Shown here: piece after piece, positions 1-7,456 of the stretch
Numbering within the stretch: the first letter of the stretch is position 1
How the letters are laid out: each line of letters opens with the position of its first letter
From: Bacteroidaceae bacterium
GTDB lineage: Bacteria > Bacteroidota > Bacteroidia > Bacteroidales > Bacteroidaceae
Length of the DNA stretch: 63,438 nt
NCBI GenBank assembly: GCA_017464815.1
Contig: JAFTYI010000026.1
Coordinates: 1 to 63,438 of the forward strand
Reading direction: 5' to 3'
Program-made: the position numbers and the translations under genes
The notes under the pieces: model-generated
Database searches by the model: none
Told to the model about the DNA's origin: nothing
The model's input: the letters and a program-made list of their open reading frames with translations, nothing else

Positions 1-1
1 A

Positions 2-184
2 AACAACACTGAAAACACCGGTGCCCACGACCTGTATATGATTGGTGGAAGTGTAGCCACTTACACAGCTGAAACAACGTTGACTAACGACAACAAGCGT
101 TTGCAAGATGCGAATGCAAGTGGAAGCTCTTACGTGGAAAAATATGGTGCATGCAGCTATACTGTATACACAGAAGCAGAATAA
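2..184 (+). CDS. 3' end of an unknown protein (partial)
   Basis: An open frame enters from the left edge and runs 60 codons to a TAA at 182-184. The visible C-terminus is polar and rich in Thr, Asn, Ser and Tyr and ends in YTVYTEAE. No catalytic motif, membrane segment or repeat is visible, and I do not recognise the family. A secreted or surface protein would fit the composition, but that is inference. A strong terminator follows 45 bp downstream, so this is the last gene of its transcript. Confidence 0.6.
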   Translation, partial: NNTENTGAHDLYMIGGSVATYTAETTLTNDNKRLQDANASGSSYVEKYGACSYTVYTEAE

Positions 185-229
185 TGCCATAAGCCACGCG
201 TTCCCAACGCGCATTATCAGCCAATAATT

Positions 230-275
230 AAAGAAATGGAGCGTGCCCAACGTAGGCACGCTCCATTTCTTTTTT
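230..275 (+). terminator. Rho-independent terminator of the partial gene
   Basis: Two perfect 18-bp arms (230-247 and 255-272) enclose a 7-nt loop, and the right arm runs into a T tract. The stem contains GGAGCGTGCC/GGCACGCTCC. It ends the transcript entering from the left and isolates the AAA ATPase gene at 449. Confidence 0.9.
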
Positions 276-353
276 GGGGGGTACGCTCAGCACGAGCATA
301 ACCGACCGGGCATTCTCTTTTGTCGCTATCGAATGCTTACGGATGTCCTACGT

Positions 354-420
354 GCTTAATGCAATAAGCAAATATTTCGCGAAAATGCTTATTGTGTTAA
401 GCAAAAATGTTGTATCTTTG
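354..420 (+). promoter_or_regulatory. Promoter with tandem palindromic operators, AAA ATPase 1
   Basis: A Bacteroidota -7 element TATCTTTG lies at 413-420. Upstream are two interrupted palindromes, GCTTAATGCAATAAGC (354-369) and GCTTATTGTGTTAAGC (387-402), both followed by an A/T-rich stretch and spaced 33 bp apart, about three helical turns. The second copy nearly equals the reverse complement of the first. Their position over the -33 region suggests repression, possibly by the gene product itself (inference). The same layout recurs elsewhere in the window with different palindromes. Confidence 0.65.
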
Positions 421-448
421 TGGCGTTATTTAATGAAAAGAGAAAAAT

Positions 449-1645
449 ATGCAGCAGTTACAATCTCAACATATGAGACTATTGGCTCATCTTAATATGC
501 CATATGAGCGCAGTCTGATGAAAATCATCAACTGGAAAGCTCGACTTATTGCCATTCGGGGAGCACGAGGCGTGGGCAAGACAACAATGCTATTGCAATA
601 CATTAAAAAAACATACGGTACATCTCCGACGGTTGCCTTGTATGCGAGTTTGGACCATTTGTACTTTACAAGACATTCGCTTCTCGATTTGGCAGAGGAG
701 TTTCACCAGAAAGGAGGAAAATGCTTGTGTTTGGACGAGGTGCATAAATATGAAGGATGGAGCCGTGAAATAAAGAATATTTATGACGGATTCCCCGATT
801 TGTACATTGTGTTTACAGGCTCGTCACTACTCAACATCCTCAATGCCGAAGCCGACTTGTCGCGACGCTGTGTGAGCTATGACATGCAAGGATTGTCGTT
901 TCGTGAGTATTTGATGATTAAGGAGAATATCTCGTTACCAATCATTGCATTGGACGAAGTGCTGAATCATCCGTTGGAGGTCTCGGAAAAGGTGATGGCC
1001 GTATGTAAACCACTGAAACACTTTATGCAGTATCTGGAAGGGGGATATTATCCTTTCTTTATGGAACAACAGATGGACTATCTCACTCAGGTGCAACGTG
1101 TGGTGAATATGATATTGGAAATTGAATTGCCACAGTTGGGCAATGTAGACATTGCCAATGTGCGTAAACTGAAGAGTCTGCTCTCGGTGGTCAGTAGTGG
1201 AGTGCCTTTTGTCGTAGACATCAGCAAGATGGCACAGACAGCAGAGCTCAACCGCAATACGATTGTCAGTTATCTGGCACATCTTGGTAGGGCTAAACTG
1301 GTGAACCTCTTGTACAGCGATTCCATGAACCTTAAAAGAATGCAGAAACCAGATAAAATCTATTTGGAAAACTGCAACCTGCTATACGCGCTCTCGCTTA
1401 CGCATGTAGAGGTTGGTACTGCTCGTGAAACCTTCTTTGTGAATCAGTTGGCATACCAACACACCGTAGAATATGCAAAGCAGGGTGATTTTGTGATTGA
1501 TCGAAAATACACCATTGAGGTGGGAGGGTTGAATAAGGACGGCAAACAGGTTGCTAATGTGGAAAATGCATTCATCGCAGCTGATAATATTGAGTATGCT
1601 TTAGGTAATAAAATTCCCCTTTGGCTTTTTGGCTTCTTGTATTGA
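449..1645 (+). CDS. AAA family ATPase, AAA_14/DUF4143 type
   Basis: Protein of 398 residues. The N-terminal half is an AAA P-loop domain with Walker A GARGVGKTT near residues 38-46, Walker B CLCLDEVHKYEGW near 94-106 and a sensor-like FTGSSLLN. The C-terminal half is a winged-helix/DUF4143-like region ending in a nuclease-fold-like segment (DFVIDRKYTIEVGG). These ATPases are abundant in Bacteroidota and usually single genes. Their role is unproven, although toxin-antitoxin or mobile-element functions have been suggested. It stands alone between a terminator and the helicase gene, under its own palindrome-flanked promoter. A second, distantly similar gene is at 37672. Confidence 0.85.
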   Translation: MQQLQSQHMRLLAHLNMPYERSLMKIINWKARLIAIRGARGVGKTTMLLQYIKKTYGTSPTVALYASLDHLYFTRHSLLDLAEEFHQKGGKCLCLDEVHKYEGWSREIKNIYDGFPDLYIVFTGSSLLNILNAEADLSRRCVSYDMQGLSFREYLMIKENISLPIIALDEVLNHPLEVSEKVMAVCKPLKHFMQYLEGGYYPFFMEQQMDYLTQVQRVVNMILEIELPQLGNVDIANVRKLKSLLSVVSSGVPFVVDISKMAQTAELNRNTIVSYLAHLGRAKLVNLLYSDSMNLKRMQKPDKIYLENCNLLYALSLTHVEVGTARETFFVNQLAYQHTVEYAKQGDFVIDRKYTIEVGGLNKDGKQVANVENAFIAADNIEYALGNKIPLWLFGFLY

Positions 1646-1803
1646 GTCGATGTGATCTAAACAAAAATAGATTTTTGACACAGCCCATCTGCACATGACA
1701 CTTAACTCCTGTGGTGCTCAGTGTGGTAAGGGTAAATTTAGGCAGAATTAGTATTTGCCACTGTATTTTTTGTGTAATTCGAAGAATGTTTCGTGCCTTT
1801 GCA

Positions 1804-1842
1804 GTTGCGAAACGACGGTTTCCGAAACAGCCGTTTCGCAAC
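1804..1842. repeat. 39-bp near-perfect palindrome followed by C8/A12 tract
   Basis: Arms of 19 bp (1804-1822 and 1824-1842) match at 17 positions around a single central base. The outer arm is GTTGCGAAAC/GTTTCGCAAC. A run of eight C and about twelve A follows directly. It lies in the 286-bp gap between the convergent AAA ATPase and helicase genes, where I see no gene. It could be a shared terminator or a protein-binding site. Confidence 0.6.
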
Positions 1843-1931
1843 TACCCCCCCCAAAAAAAAAAAGTTTCGTGTTTCGGGGCTGAAGTTGACACCTATCTTA
1901 TATAAGGTATGCGGATCCTTCTCAAAGTTTG

Positions 1932-3362
1932 TCATTCTGTAGTGGTATCGGTCTGCTCTTTAGGGAAGTTCACCAAGTACAGTTTTTCCGTAGCACGTGT
2001 GAAGGCCGTGTACAGCCAGCGGAAGTATTCGGGCGTGAGCATCTCCTGGGTGATGTAGCCCTGGTCGATGTAGACGTGGCTCCACTGTCCGCCCTGCGCT
2101 TTGTGGCAGGTGACGGCGTAGGCATACTTCACCTGCAGGGCATTGAAGTAGGGGTCGGCCTTCAACCGTTTCATCCGCTCGCGTTTCAGCGGAATGTCGG
2201 CATAGTCCTCCATCACGGCATTGAACAGCTTGTCGCTCTGCTCGCGGCCTAGGGCCGGCGCCTCGCTCTGAAGCGTGTCGAGCAGGACGGTGGTCTCGAT
2301 TTCAAAGTCGTCGTAGTCGGGGAAACGCACGGTGACGTCGGCAAACCTGAAGCCGTACAGCTCCCGCTCCCGCCTTACCCGCCGCACGACGGCGATGTCG
2401 CCATTGGCAATGAAGTCCATCTCCTTGCACTCGTTGGCCCAAAAGTAGTTGTTCTTGGCCACCATAATCATGTCGCCACTGCTCAGCTCCTCTTCGCGGA
2501 ACAGGATGCGTGCGCGGATGCCGTTGTTGTAGACGTTTGCCCGCTTGTTGCTGCGGCAGATGACCATCGTGTCGTCCGTTCCCACGTGGGAGTAGCTCTG
2601 TTCGAGCGCCTCTATCAGTTCGTTGCCGGGCAGGTTGCAGATGTCGGGGAACCCGGTCACCTTCACTCGGGGAAAGACTCCGTAGGCATTGTCGCCAATC
2701 AGTTGGCGCAGAGCCGTGGCGTTCCACAGGATGCCCGAGGAGTCGAGCTGTCTCACCACCTCCTTCAGTTCGCATTCCTTCACCTCCAGCCCATATCCGG
2801 CAACGACGCGGGCCGCCAGTGCCGGACTCTCCTCCTCGCCGACGGGGGGCAGCTGGGCCGTGTCGCCCAGGAGCAACAGCCGGCATCCCTGGCCCGAGTA
2901 GACATACTCCACCAGGTCGTCGAGCAGGCGCCCCGTGCCGAAGGTGCTTCCCGAAAGCCCCTCGTTGGCAATCATCGAAGCCTCGTCCACGATGAACAGG
3001 GTGTGTTGGTGCAGGTTGTCCGACAGAGCATAGTTCCCACCTTCGCCATTGAACGCTTTTTGTCTGTAAATTTTCTTATGGATGGTGTAGGCCGCATGTC
3101 CGGCATGAAGTGAGAAAACCTTGGCGGCCCGCCCCGTGGGAGCTATCAGCACCACCTTCTGTCGGATGGAGTCAAGCAGGCGTACCAGAGTACCCACCAG
3201 CGAGGTCTTGCCCGTGCCGGCATACCCCCTCAGGATGAAAACCTCTCTTTCCTGTCCCGACAGCAAAAAATCACCCAGCATCTCGATAGCCTTTTTTTGC
3301 CCGTCAGTCGGTTCCAAGCCAAAAAAAACCTTAAATTGCTCTATAAAATACCTATTTATCAT
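1932..3362 (-). CDS. RecD-like ATP-dependent DNA helicase (SF1B)
   Basis: Protein of 476 residues with the motif series of RecD/Dda-type superfamily 1B helicases: Walker A GYAGTGKTSL near residue 44, Walker B FIVDEASMI near 125, motif III LLLLGDTAQLPPVGEEE, motif V VTCHKAQGGQW and motif VI YTAFTRATEKLYL near the C-terminus. It lacks the RecBCD-type extension and is the short stand-alone form common in Bacteroidota. It is expected to translocate 5'-3' on single-stranded DNA and act in repair or replication-fork processing. The gene is divergent from the membrane protein-DUF3822-rsmD operon with a 96-bp shared upstream region. Confidence 0.88.
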   Translation of the reverse strand: MINRYFIEQFKVFFGLEPTDGQKKAIEMLGDFLLSGQEREVFILRGYAGTGKTSLVGTLVRLLDSIRQKVVLIAPTGRAAKVFSLHAGHAAYTIHKKIYRQKAFNGEGGNYALSDNLHQHTLFIVDEASMIANEGLSGSTFGTGRLLDDLVEYVYSGQGCRLLLLGDTAQLPPVGEEESPALAARVVAGYGLEVKECELKEVVRQLDSSGILWNATALRQLIGDNAYGVFPRVKVTGFPDICNLPGNELIEALEQSYSHVGTDDTMVICRSNKRANVYNNGIRARILFREEELSSGDMIMVAKNNYFWANECKEMDFIANGDIAVVRRVRRERELYGFRFADVTVRFPDYDDFEIETTVLLDTLQSEAPALGREQSDKLFNAVMEDYADIPLKRERMKRLKADPYFNALQVKYAYAVTCHKAQGGQWSHVYIDQGYITQEMLTPEYFRWLYTAFTRATEKLYLVNFPKEQTDTTTE

Positions 3363-3414
3363 CTTTTTGAATGAAAAAAATCAGCGAATGTTCGTTAATT
3401 AGATTTATTTATTC

Positions 3415-3422
3415 TATTTTTG
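3415..3422 (+). promoter_or_regulatory. -7 element for the rsmD operon
   Basis: TATTTTTG matches the Bacteroidota TAnnTTTG consensus 36 bp before the start of the first gene of the operon. No clear -33 TTTG is visible at the expected spacing. Confidence 0.5.
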
Positions 3423-3458
3423 CGGCACGAATATAAATCAAAAAAATAACATATCATC

Positions 3459-4145
3459 ATGAAAGTATTAATTAATTCTGTTTTGGCCCTCTGCGCACTG
3501 GCTCTTCTCTATCTCTGCTATGGTAGCGTTATGGGACCGATTGAGTTCGAAAAAGAGAGAGATGCGAGAGAAAAAGATGTTATCGCCAGCCTGATTAACA
3601 TCCGTGATGCACAGGTGAACTATCGTAATATCACCATGAAGGGATACTGCGATAACTTCGACACCCTGATTCAATTTGTAAAAACTGCTCAATTGCCGAT
3701 TGTAAAGAAAGAAGGCGAATTGACTGACGAGCAGTTGGAGAATGGTCTGACCGAAAGAAAGGCCGTGGAGATGATTGAAAAGGCCCGCAAGACCGGTAAG
3801 TGGAACGATGTGAAGAAGGCCGGCCTGGAAGGCTTCAGCCGCGACACCATGTTTGTGAGTCTGAAGGACTCTATCTTCGGTGCTTCGTTCAATGCCGACT
3901 CGTTGTGCTTCGTGCCCTATGGAAACGGTGCCAAGTTCGAGTTGGAGACTCGCGTAGACTCTACCCGTTCAGGTACTCCGCTCTTCTTGTTCGAGGCCCG
4001 CACTCCCTACGAAGTATACCTCACTGGCATCAACGAACAGGAGCTCATCAACTTGATTGACAAGCAAGGTAAGCTCGACCGTTACTGCGGTTTGAAGGTG
4101 GGCGACGTTGAAGAGCCTAACAACAACGCAGGTAACTGGGAATAA
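3459..4145 (+). CDS. Conserved Bacteroidales membrane-anchored protein of unknown function
   Basis: Protein of 228 residues with one hydrophobic N-terminal segment (residues 5-24), so it is probably a single-span inner-membrane or exported protein. A charged, mostly helical region with the EKERDAREKD segment follows, and then a mixed alpha/beta C-terminal part. No enzyme motif is visible. It heads a co-directional set with the DUF3822 gene (20-bp gap) and rsmD, and I know this gene order from related genomes. Function is unknown; the neighbours suggest only co-expression. Confidence 0.75.
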   Translation: MKVLINSVLALCALALLYLCYGSVMGPIEFEKERDAREKDVIASLINIRDAQVNYRNITMKGYCDNFDTLIQFVKTAQLPIVKKEGELTDEQLENGLTERKAVEMIEKARKTGKWNDVKKAGLEGFSRDTMFVSLKDSIFGASFNADSLCFVPYGNGAKFELETRVDSTRSGTPLFLFEARTPYEVYLTGINEQELINLIDKQGKLDRYCGLKVGDVEEPNNNAGNWE

Positions 4146-4165
4146 TCAAGTAAAAGTGTATTCGT

Positions 4166-4996
4166 GTGGTGAATTCTGCATTATACGATAAGAACAATCT
4201 GTTATCCATCCGCCTCAGTGCGGATGGATTTTCTTTTTCTATGCTTGATTCGTCAGGCAAGCAGCCCTTCCTCTACACACCGGTGCCTGTCGACCCCAGC
4301 ATATCGCTGACAGCGAACATCAAGCAGACGTTGGCCCGCAACGAAGAACTGTGTGGAAGTGCGGCCCGCACCGTCGTCCTGTTGGACACGCCACGTTGGA
4401 CGGTTGTGCCCTTGGAACTCTTCGAAGACGATCAGGCCGAGGCCCTCTACAAGCAGTGCCATCGCATGGCAGGTGGTGAGAAGGTGCTGTATAACATCCT
4501 GGACCGCACCAATGCCGTCATCCTCTTCTCCATGGAGCAGGCAGCCTGGCAACTCGTGCAGGAGCTTTGGCCCGGAGCCTACGTCTATGCAAGCATCAGC
4601 CCCATCATCAACCATCTGGCTTTGAAGGCAAAGACCCACATCCCGACGACCAACCGGAAGATGTATGTCCGCCAAGGGCGTCGTTCGATGGATATCATTG
4701 TGCTCGACCATGGGGTGCCATTGATGCTGAACACATTCTCATGCCGCAATGTGGCCGACAGCAGCTACTATGTGCTGAACCTGTGGAAACAGCTGGAACT
4801 GAATCAGATGTCCGACGAACTCTATCTGATAGGCGGCTCCCCGGCTAACGAAGAGCTGGCCACAACCCTCAGAACCTACATCAAGACGGTGGTGGTGGTC
4901 AACCCCAAGGCCGAGTTCAACCGTTCCGAAATGGCAGCATGCGAGGATGTGCCCTACGACATGCTCACTTTCTTGCACACCAATCCCTATTTGTAA
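4166..4996 (+). CDS. DUF3822 family protein
   Basis: Protein of 276 residues beginning at a GTG 20 bp after the previous stop. It resembles the DUF3822 family of Bacteroidota, which has an actin-like-ATPase-like fold and sits next to rsmD. Visible traits are an N-terminal LSIRLSADGFSFSML strand region and a C-terminal LYLIGGSPANEELATTL stretch that resembles the adenosine motif of the ASKHA fold. No signal peptide or membrane segment is present, so it should be cytoplasmic. Molecular role is unknown. Confidence 0.75.
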   Translation: MVNSALYDKNNLLSIRLSADGFSFSMLDSSGKQPFLYTPVPVDPSISLTANIKQTLARNEELCGSAARTVVLLDTPRWTVVPLELFEDDQAEALYKQCHRMAGGEKVLYNILDRTNAVILFSMEQAAWQLVQELWPGAYVYASISPIINHLALKAKTHIPTTNRKMYVRQGRRSMDIIVLDHGVPLMLNTFSCRNVADSSYYVLNLWKQLELNQMSDELYLIGGSPANEELATTLRTYIKTVVVVNPKAEFNRSEMAACEDVPYDMLTFLHTNPYL

Positions 4997-5020
4997 TCCT
5001 CCCCTTTCAGACGAAACAGC

Positions 5021-5581
5021 ATGCGAGTAATCAGCGGAATATACAAGCGGCGCAGGTTTGAAGTGCCACGCTCTTTCAAGGCACGTCCCACAACCGATTT
5101 TGCCAAGGAGAATCTTTTCAATGTGCTCACCGGATACCTCGATTTTGACGAAGAGGGATTCGTGGCCTTGGACCTTTTTGCCGGCACGGGCAGCATCAGC
5201 ATCGAACTGGTCTCACGCGGATGTTCGCGAGTGGTCTCCATCGAGAAAGACCGTCGTCACCACGCCTTCATCTGTGATGTGATGCGTCAGGTCAAGACGG
5301 ACAAGTGCATCCCCCTGTGTGCCGATGCGTTGAAGTACATCAGTCGGGGAGGCGAACCCTTCGACTTCATCTTTGCCGACCCCCCTTATGCCTTGAAGGA
5401 GTTGCCTCAGATACCCGATATGATATTCGCGCACGGGTTGCTGAAGCCCGGCGGACTGTTTGTGTTGGAGCATGGCAAGGACCACAAGTTTGAGACCCAT
5501 CCCTGCTTCGTCGAACACCGCGCTTATGGCAGCGTCAACTTCTCCTTTTTCCGTGTGTCAGAGGATGTTATGCATAATTAA
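5021..5581 (+). CDS. rsmD: 16S rRNA (guanine(966)-N2)-methyltransferase RsmD
   Basis: Protein of 186 residues, the usual RsmD length. It starts MRVISGIYKRRR, characteristic of the family, and has the SAM-binding motif DLFAGTGSISIE near residue 50 and the N6/N2-methyltransferase catalytic motif ADPPYAL near residue 121. It methylates G966 of 16S rRNA in the 30S subunit using S-adenosylmethionine. It is the third gene of the operon, 24 bp after the DUF3822 gene. The downstream region to 5892 carries only repeats. Confidence 0.93.
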   Translation: MRVISGIYKRRRFEVPRSFKARPTTDFAKENLFNVLTGYLDFDEEGFVALDLFAGTGSISIELVSRGCSRVVSIEKDRRHHAFICDVMRQVKTDKCIPLCADALKYISRGGEPFDFIFADPPYALKELPQIPDMIFAHGLLKPGGLFVLEHGKDHKFETHPCFVEHRAYGSVNFSFFRVSEDVMHN

Positions 5582-5632
5582 ACCAATGCTACAAGGCTCC
5601 CTAAAATGTTAATTGAGGAAGTGCCAAAAAAA

Positions 5633-5769
5633 CTCTTAAGCGTTAGTTGGAAATCTCTTAAGCGTTAAGCTGGAAACTCTTAAGCGTTAGCACACTAACT
5701 CTTAAGCGTTATCCAGTCACGCTTAAGCTCGGTTTGGCCACGCTTAAGTTTGGCTAGGTAACGCTTAAG
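5633..5769. repeat. Helically phased repeat array, core CTTAAGCGTTA (4 direct + 3 inverted)
   Basis: The core CTTAAGCGTT occurs at 5635, 5657, 5679 and 5701, exactly 22 bp apart. The inverted core CGCTTAAG then occurs at 5720, 5741 and 5762, exactly 21 bp apart. Spacers are unrelated. The array fills most of the 311-bp gap between the convergent rsmD and lipoprotein genes; no gene is visible there. The direct/inverted layout could fold or bind a protein on one DNA face. Confidence 0.85.
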
Positions 5770-5836
5770 TCTGCCCAGTCCATCCGTTTGCGATGAAGCG
5801 GAGACAGGCGTGCCTTCGACAACGCCAGAAGATTTA

Positions 5837-5880
5837 TATGTTAAGCGTTGAAGATTTAAATGTTGAGGGCAGAGGATTTA
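5837..5880. repeat. Dispersed repeat containing TTAAGCG-TGAAGATTTAAAT
   Basis: The stretch starting ATGTTAAGCG at 5839 and continuing TGAAGATTTAAAT recurs at 34127 with one mismatch over 24 bases. It is preceded and followed here by weaker copies of the GAAGATTTAAATG part. It lies just downstream of the lipoprotein gene. The unit may belong to the same repeat class as the neighbouring CTTAAGCGTT array. Confidence 0.55.
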
Positions 5881-5892
5881 AATCTTTCAGAA

Positions 5893-7410
5893 TTACTTCT
5901 CCACCGTTTTCTTGTACGTTGCCTGCACAGCCTCTTTCTTGGCTGCGGCGGCAAACTCCTGCGGGCTGATGCTGACGGGTTCGTTCATGAACTCAGGCAC
6001 GTTGTAGCTGCGCAGATAGTGGTGGTAGAATGCCGGGTCTTCCTGTGGCACGGCAAAGGCCTTGTGCTCCTTGCCTTGCGCGTCGAAGTAGGCGATGTAG
6101 AGGCGTGTGTAGTTGCTGTCGTCGCGTCGGCTGCTGAAGAGAATCCATCGTCCGTTGCTCGACCATGAGTGGTAGCTCTCGGCACAGTTGCTGTTTGCCT
6201 TGGTCAGCGAGCGGACCTCTCCATTGGTGAGGTCCATCAGATAGAGGTCAGCCTCGGGATGCCAGATGTGGAAACAGCCATGCTCGCCTTGGGTGAAGAG
6301 CAGGTAGCGTCCGCAAGGGCTGATGCGTGGCAGGGTGGCGCTCTGCCCCGTAGCTGTGGCGTCGTACACCAGTTCGGCCGCCGAGAATGTCAGCTCTTCG
6401 GGGTTGAACGTGCGGCGGTAGATGTTGTACTTGATTTCGAAGTAGCGGGCGATGATGTCAGCGTCCAGTGGCACACTGTCGTTGTAGACAAAGTGGGCCG
6501 AGGCGTAGTACAGTGTGCGTCCGTCGGGCGACCACCAGGGGTAAATCTCCATCTCGTCGGGTTCGGCACTGATGGTGCTCACCTCGTTCTTCTCCACGTC
6601 GTAGAGGATGAGGTCGCTCGCGCTGTCGAACACTTCAATCTTTCCCGGATTCTTCGTGTGGAACGATTGTCCCGTCTTGTTAGTGGAGTAGGCAATCAGC
6701 TTCATCGTGGGATGCCAGGCCGGATAGACGCCGGCGCTGATGGTCTCGGGGGTCTTCAGGTTCACCTTGCGGGGTGTGCCGTCGGAGACAATCATGGTGC
6801 CGCCATGTCCTTGGCGCATGTGGAACTGCATGTTGTCGGTCCCATAGTTCTGGTAGGAGTGGCAGTTGATGCATTGTCCCACAACCTCGTCGCTCACCAG
6901 CATGTTGTTGTAGATGACCGTTTCGTCGAAGTCCGTCAGGTTGCGCTGGTTGATGCTCAGCATTTCGTAGGCAATATACGAGGGGCTGATGACGCGGTAG
7001 GAGATGTAGGGGTCAATCTCCTCCTGTGCCACGTGGATGGAGAAGGCCGGATGCTTGAGCCACTCCCCCTGTTTGCGGGTGTAGAGTTCCACGGACAGAC
7101 TTCCCCCTTTGGACTTGTCCGTCATCGTTTGCCATTCGTCTGTGGGGATTTGGACCTTGTTCCCGTCGCCATAGGTGGCACTTCCGCCGTTCCACTTGAT
7201 TTCGGCCACGCACTCCTCGGCTTCCTCAACCATGAAGTTCAGTGGCGCAATGTTGCACGGGATGGTCACATCCGTGTAGTCGGGGTAGATGGCAGTCCGG
7301 TGGGCGGTCTCGCTGTAGGTTTCGGGCAGGGCCGGATGGCTGTTGCAGGAGGCGAAAGCCATCAGCACGCATATATATATATAATAAGGTATAGCTCTTT
7401 TATGGCACAT
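5893..7410 (-). CDS. PD40/TolB-like beta-propeller lipoprotein with a CxxCH motif
   Basis: Protein of 505 residues with a lipoprotein signal (lipobox FASC at about residues 19-22), so it is probably membrane-anchored outside the cytoplasm. The C-terminal two thirds carry WD40-like/PD40 repeats, for example AWHPTMKLIAYST, WWSPDGRTLYYAS, RISPCGRYLLFTQ and SWSSNGRWILFSS. An N-terminal domain contains CINCH, the covalent heme-attachment signature, directly before the propeller. A mono-heme propeller lipoprotein would suggest a redox or sensing role, but the motif alone does not prove heme binding. It lies 46 bp downstream of the DUF6057 gene and is probably co-transcribed. Confidence 0.75.
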   Translation of the reverse strand: MCHKRAIPYYIYICVLMAFASCNSHPALPETYSETAHRTAIYPDYTDVTIPCNIAPLNFMVEEAEECVAEIKWNGGSATYGDGNKVQIPTDEWQTMTDKSKGGSLSVELYTRKQGEWLKHPAFSIHVAQEEIDPYISYRVISPSYIAYEMLSINQRNLTDFDETVIYNNMLVSDEVVGQCINCHSYQNYGTDNMQFHMRQGHGGTMIVSDGTPRKVNLKTPETISAGVYPAWHPTMKLIAYSTNKTGQSFHTKNPGKIEVFDSASDLILYDVEKNEVSTISAEPDEMEIYPWWSPDGRTLYYASAHFVYNDSVPLDADIIARYFEIKYNIYRRTFNPEELTFSAAELVYDATATGQSATLPRISPCGRYLLFTQGEHGCFHIWHPEADLYLMDLTNGEVRSLTKANSNCAESYHSWSSNGRWILFSSRRDDSNYTRLYIAYFDAQGKEHKAFAVPQEDPAFYHHYLRSYNVPEFMNEPVSISPQEFAAAAKKEAVQATYKKTVEK

Positions 7411-7456
7411 AATTCATAATTTATAAGTTGTAATTAGTTCGAGTGCAGCTTAGCAG

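Noticed and set aside
274-495. 73-codon frame upstream of AAA ATPase 1
   Set aside because: It covers the palindromic promoter region and overlaps the ATPase start. Composition is not protein-like.
5633-5769. CRISPR-like array
   Set aside because: The repeated unit is only about 10 bp, it switches orientation inside the array, spacers are 10-12 bp, and no cas gene is near. The same applies to the arrays at 10736, 33448, 41223 and 56936.
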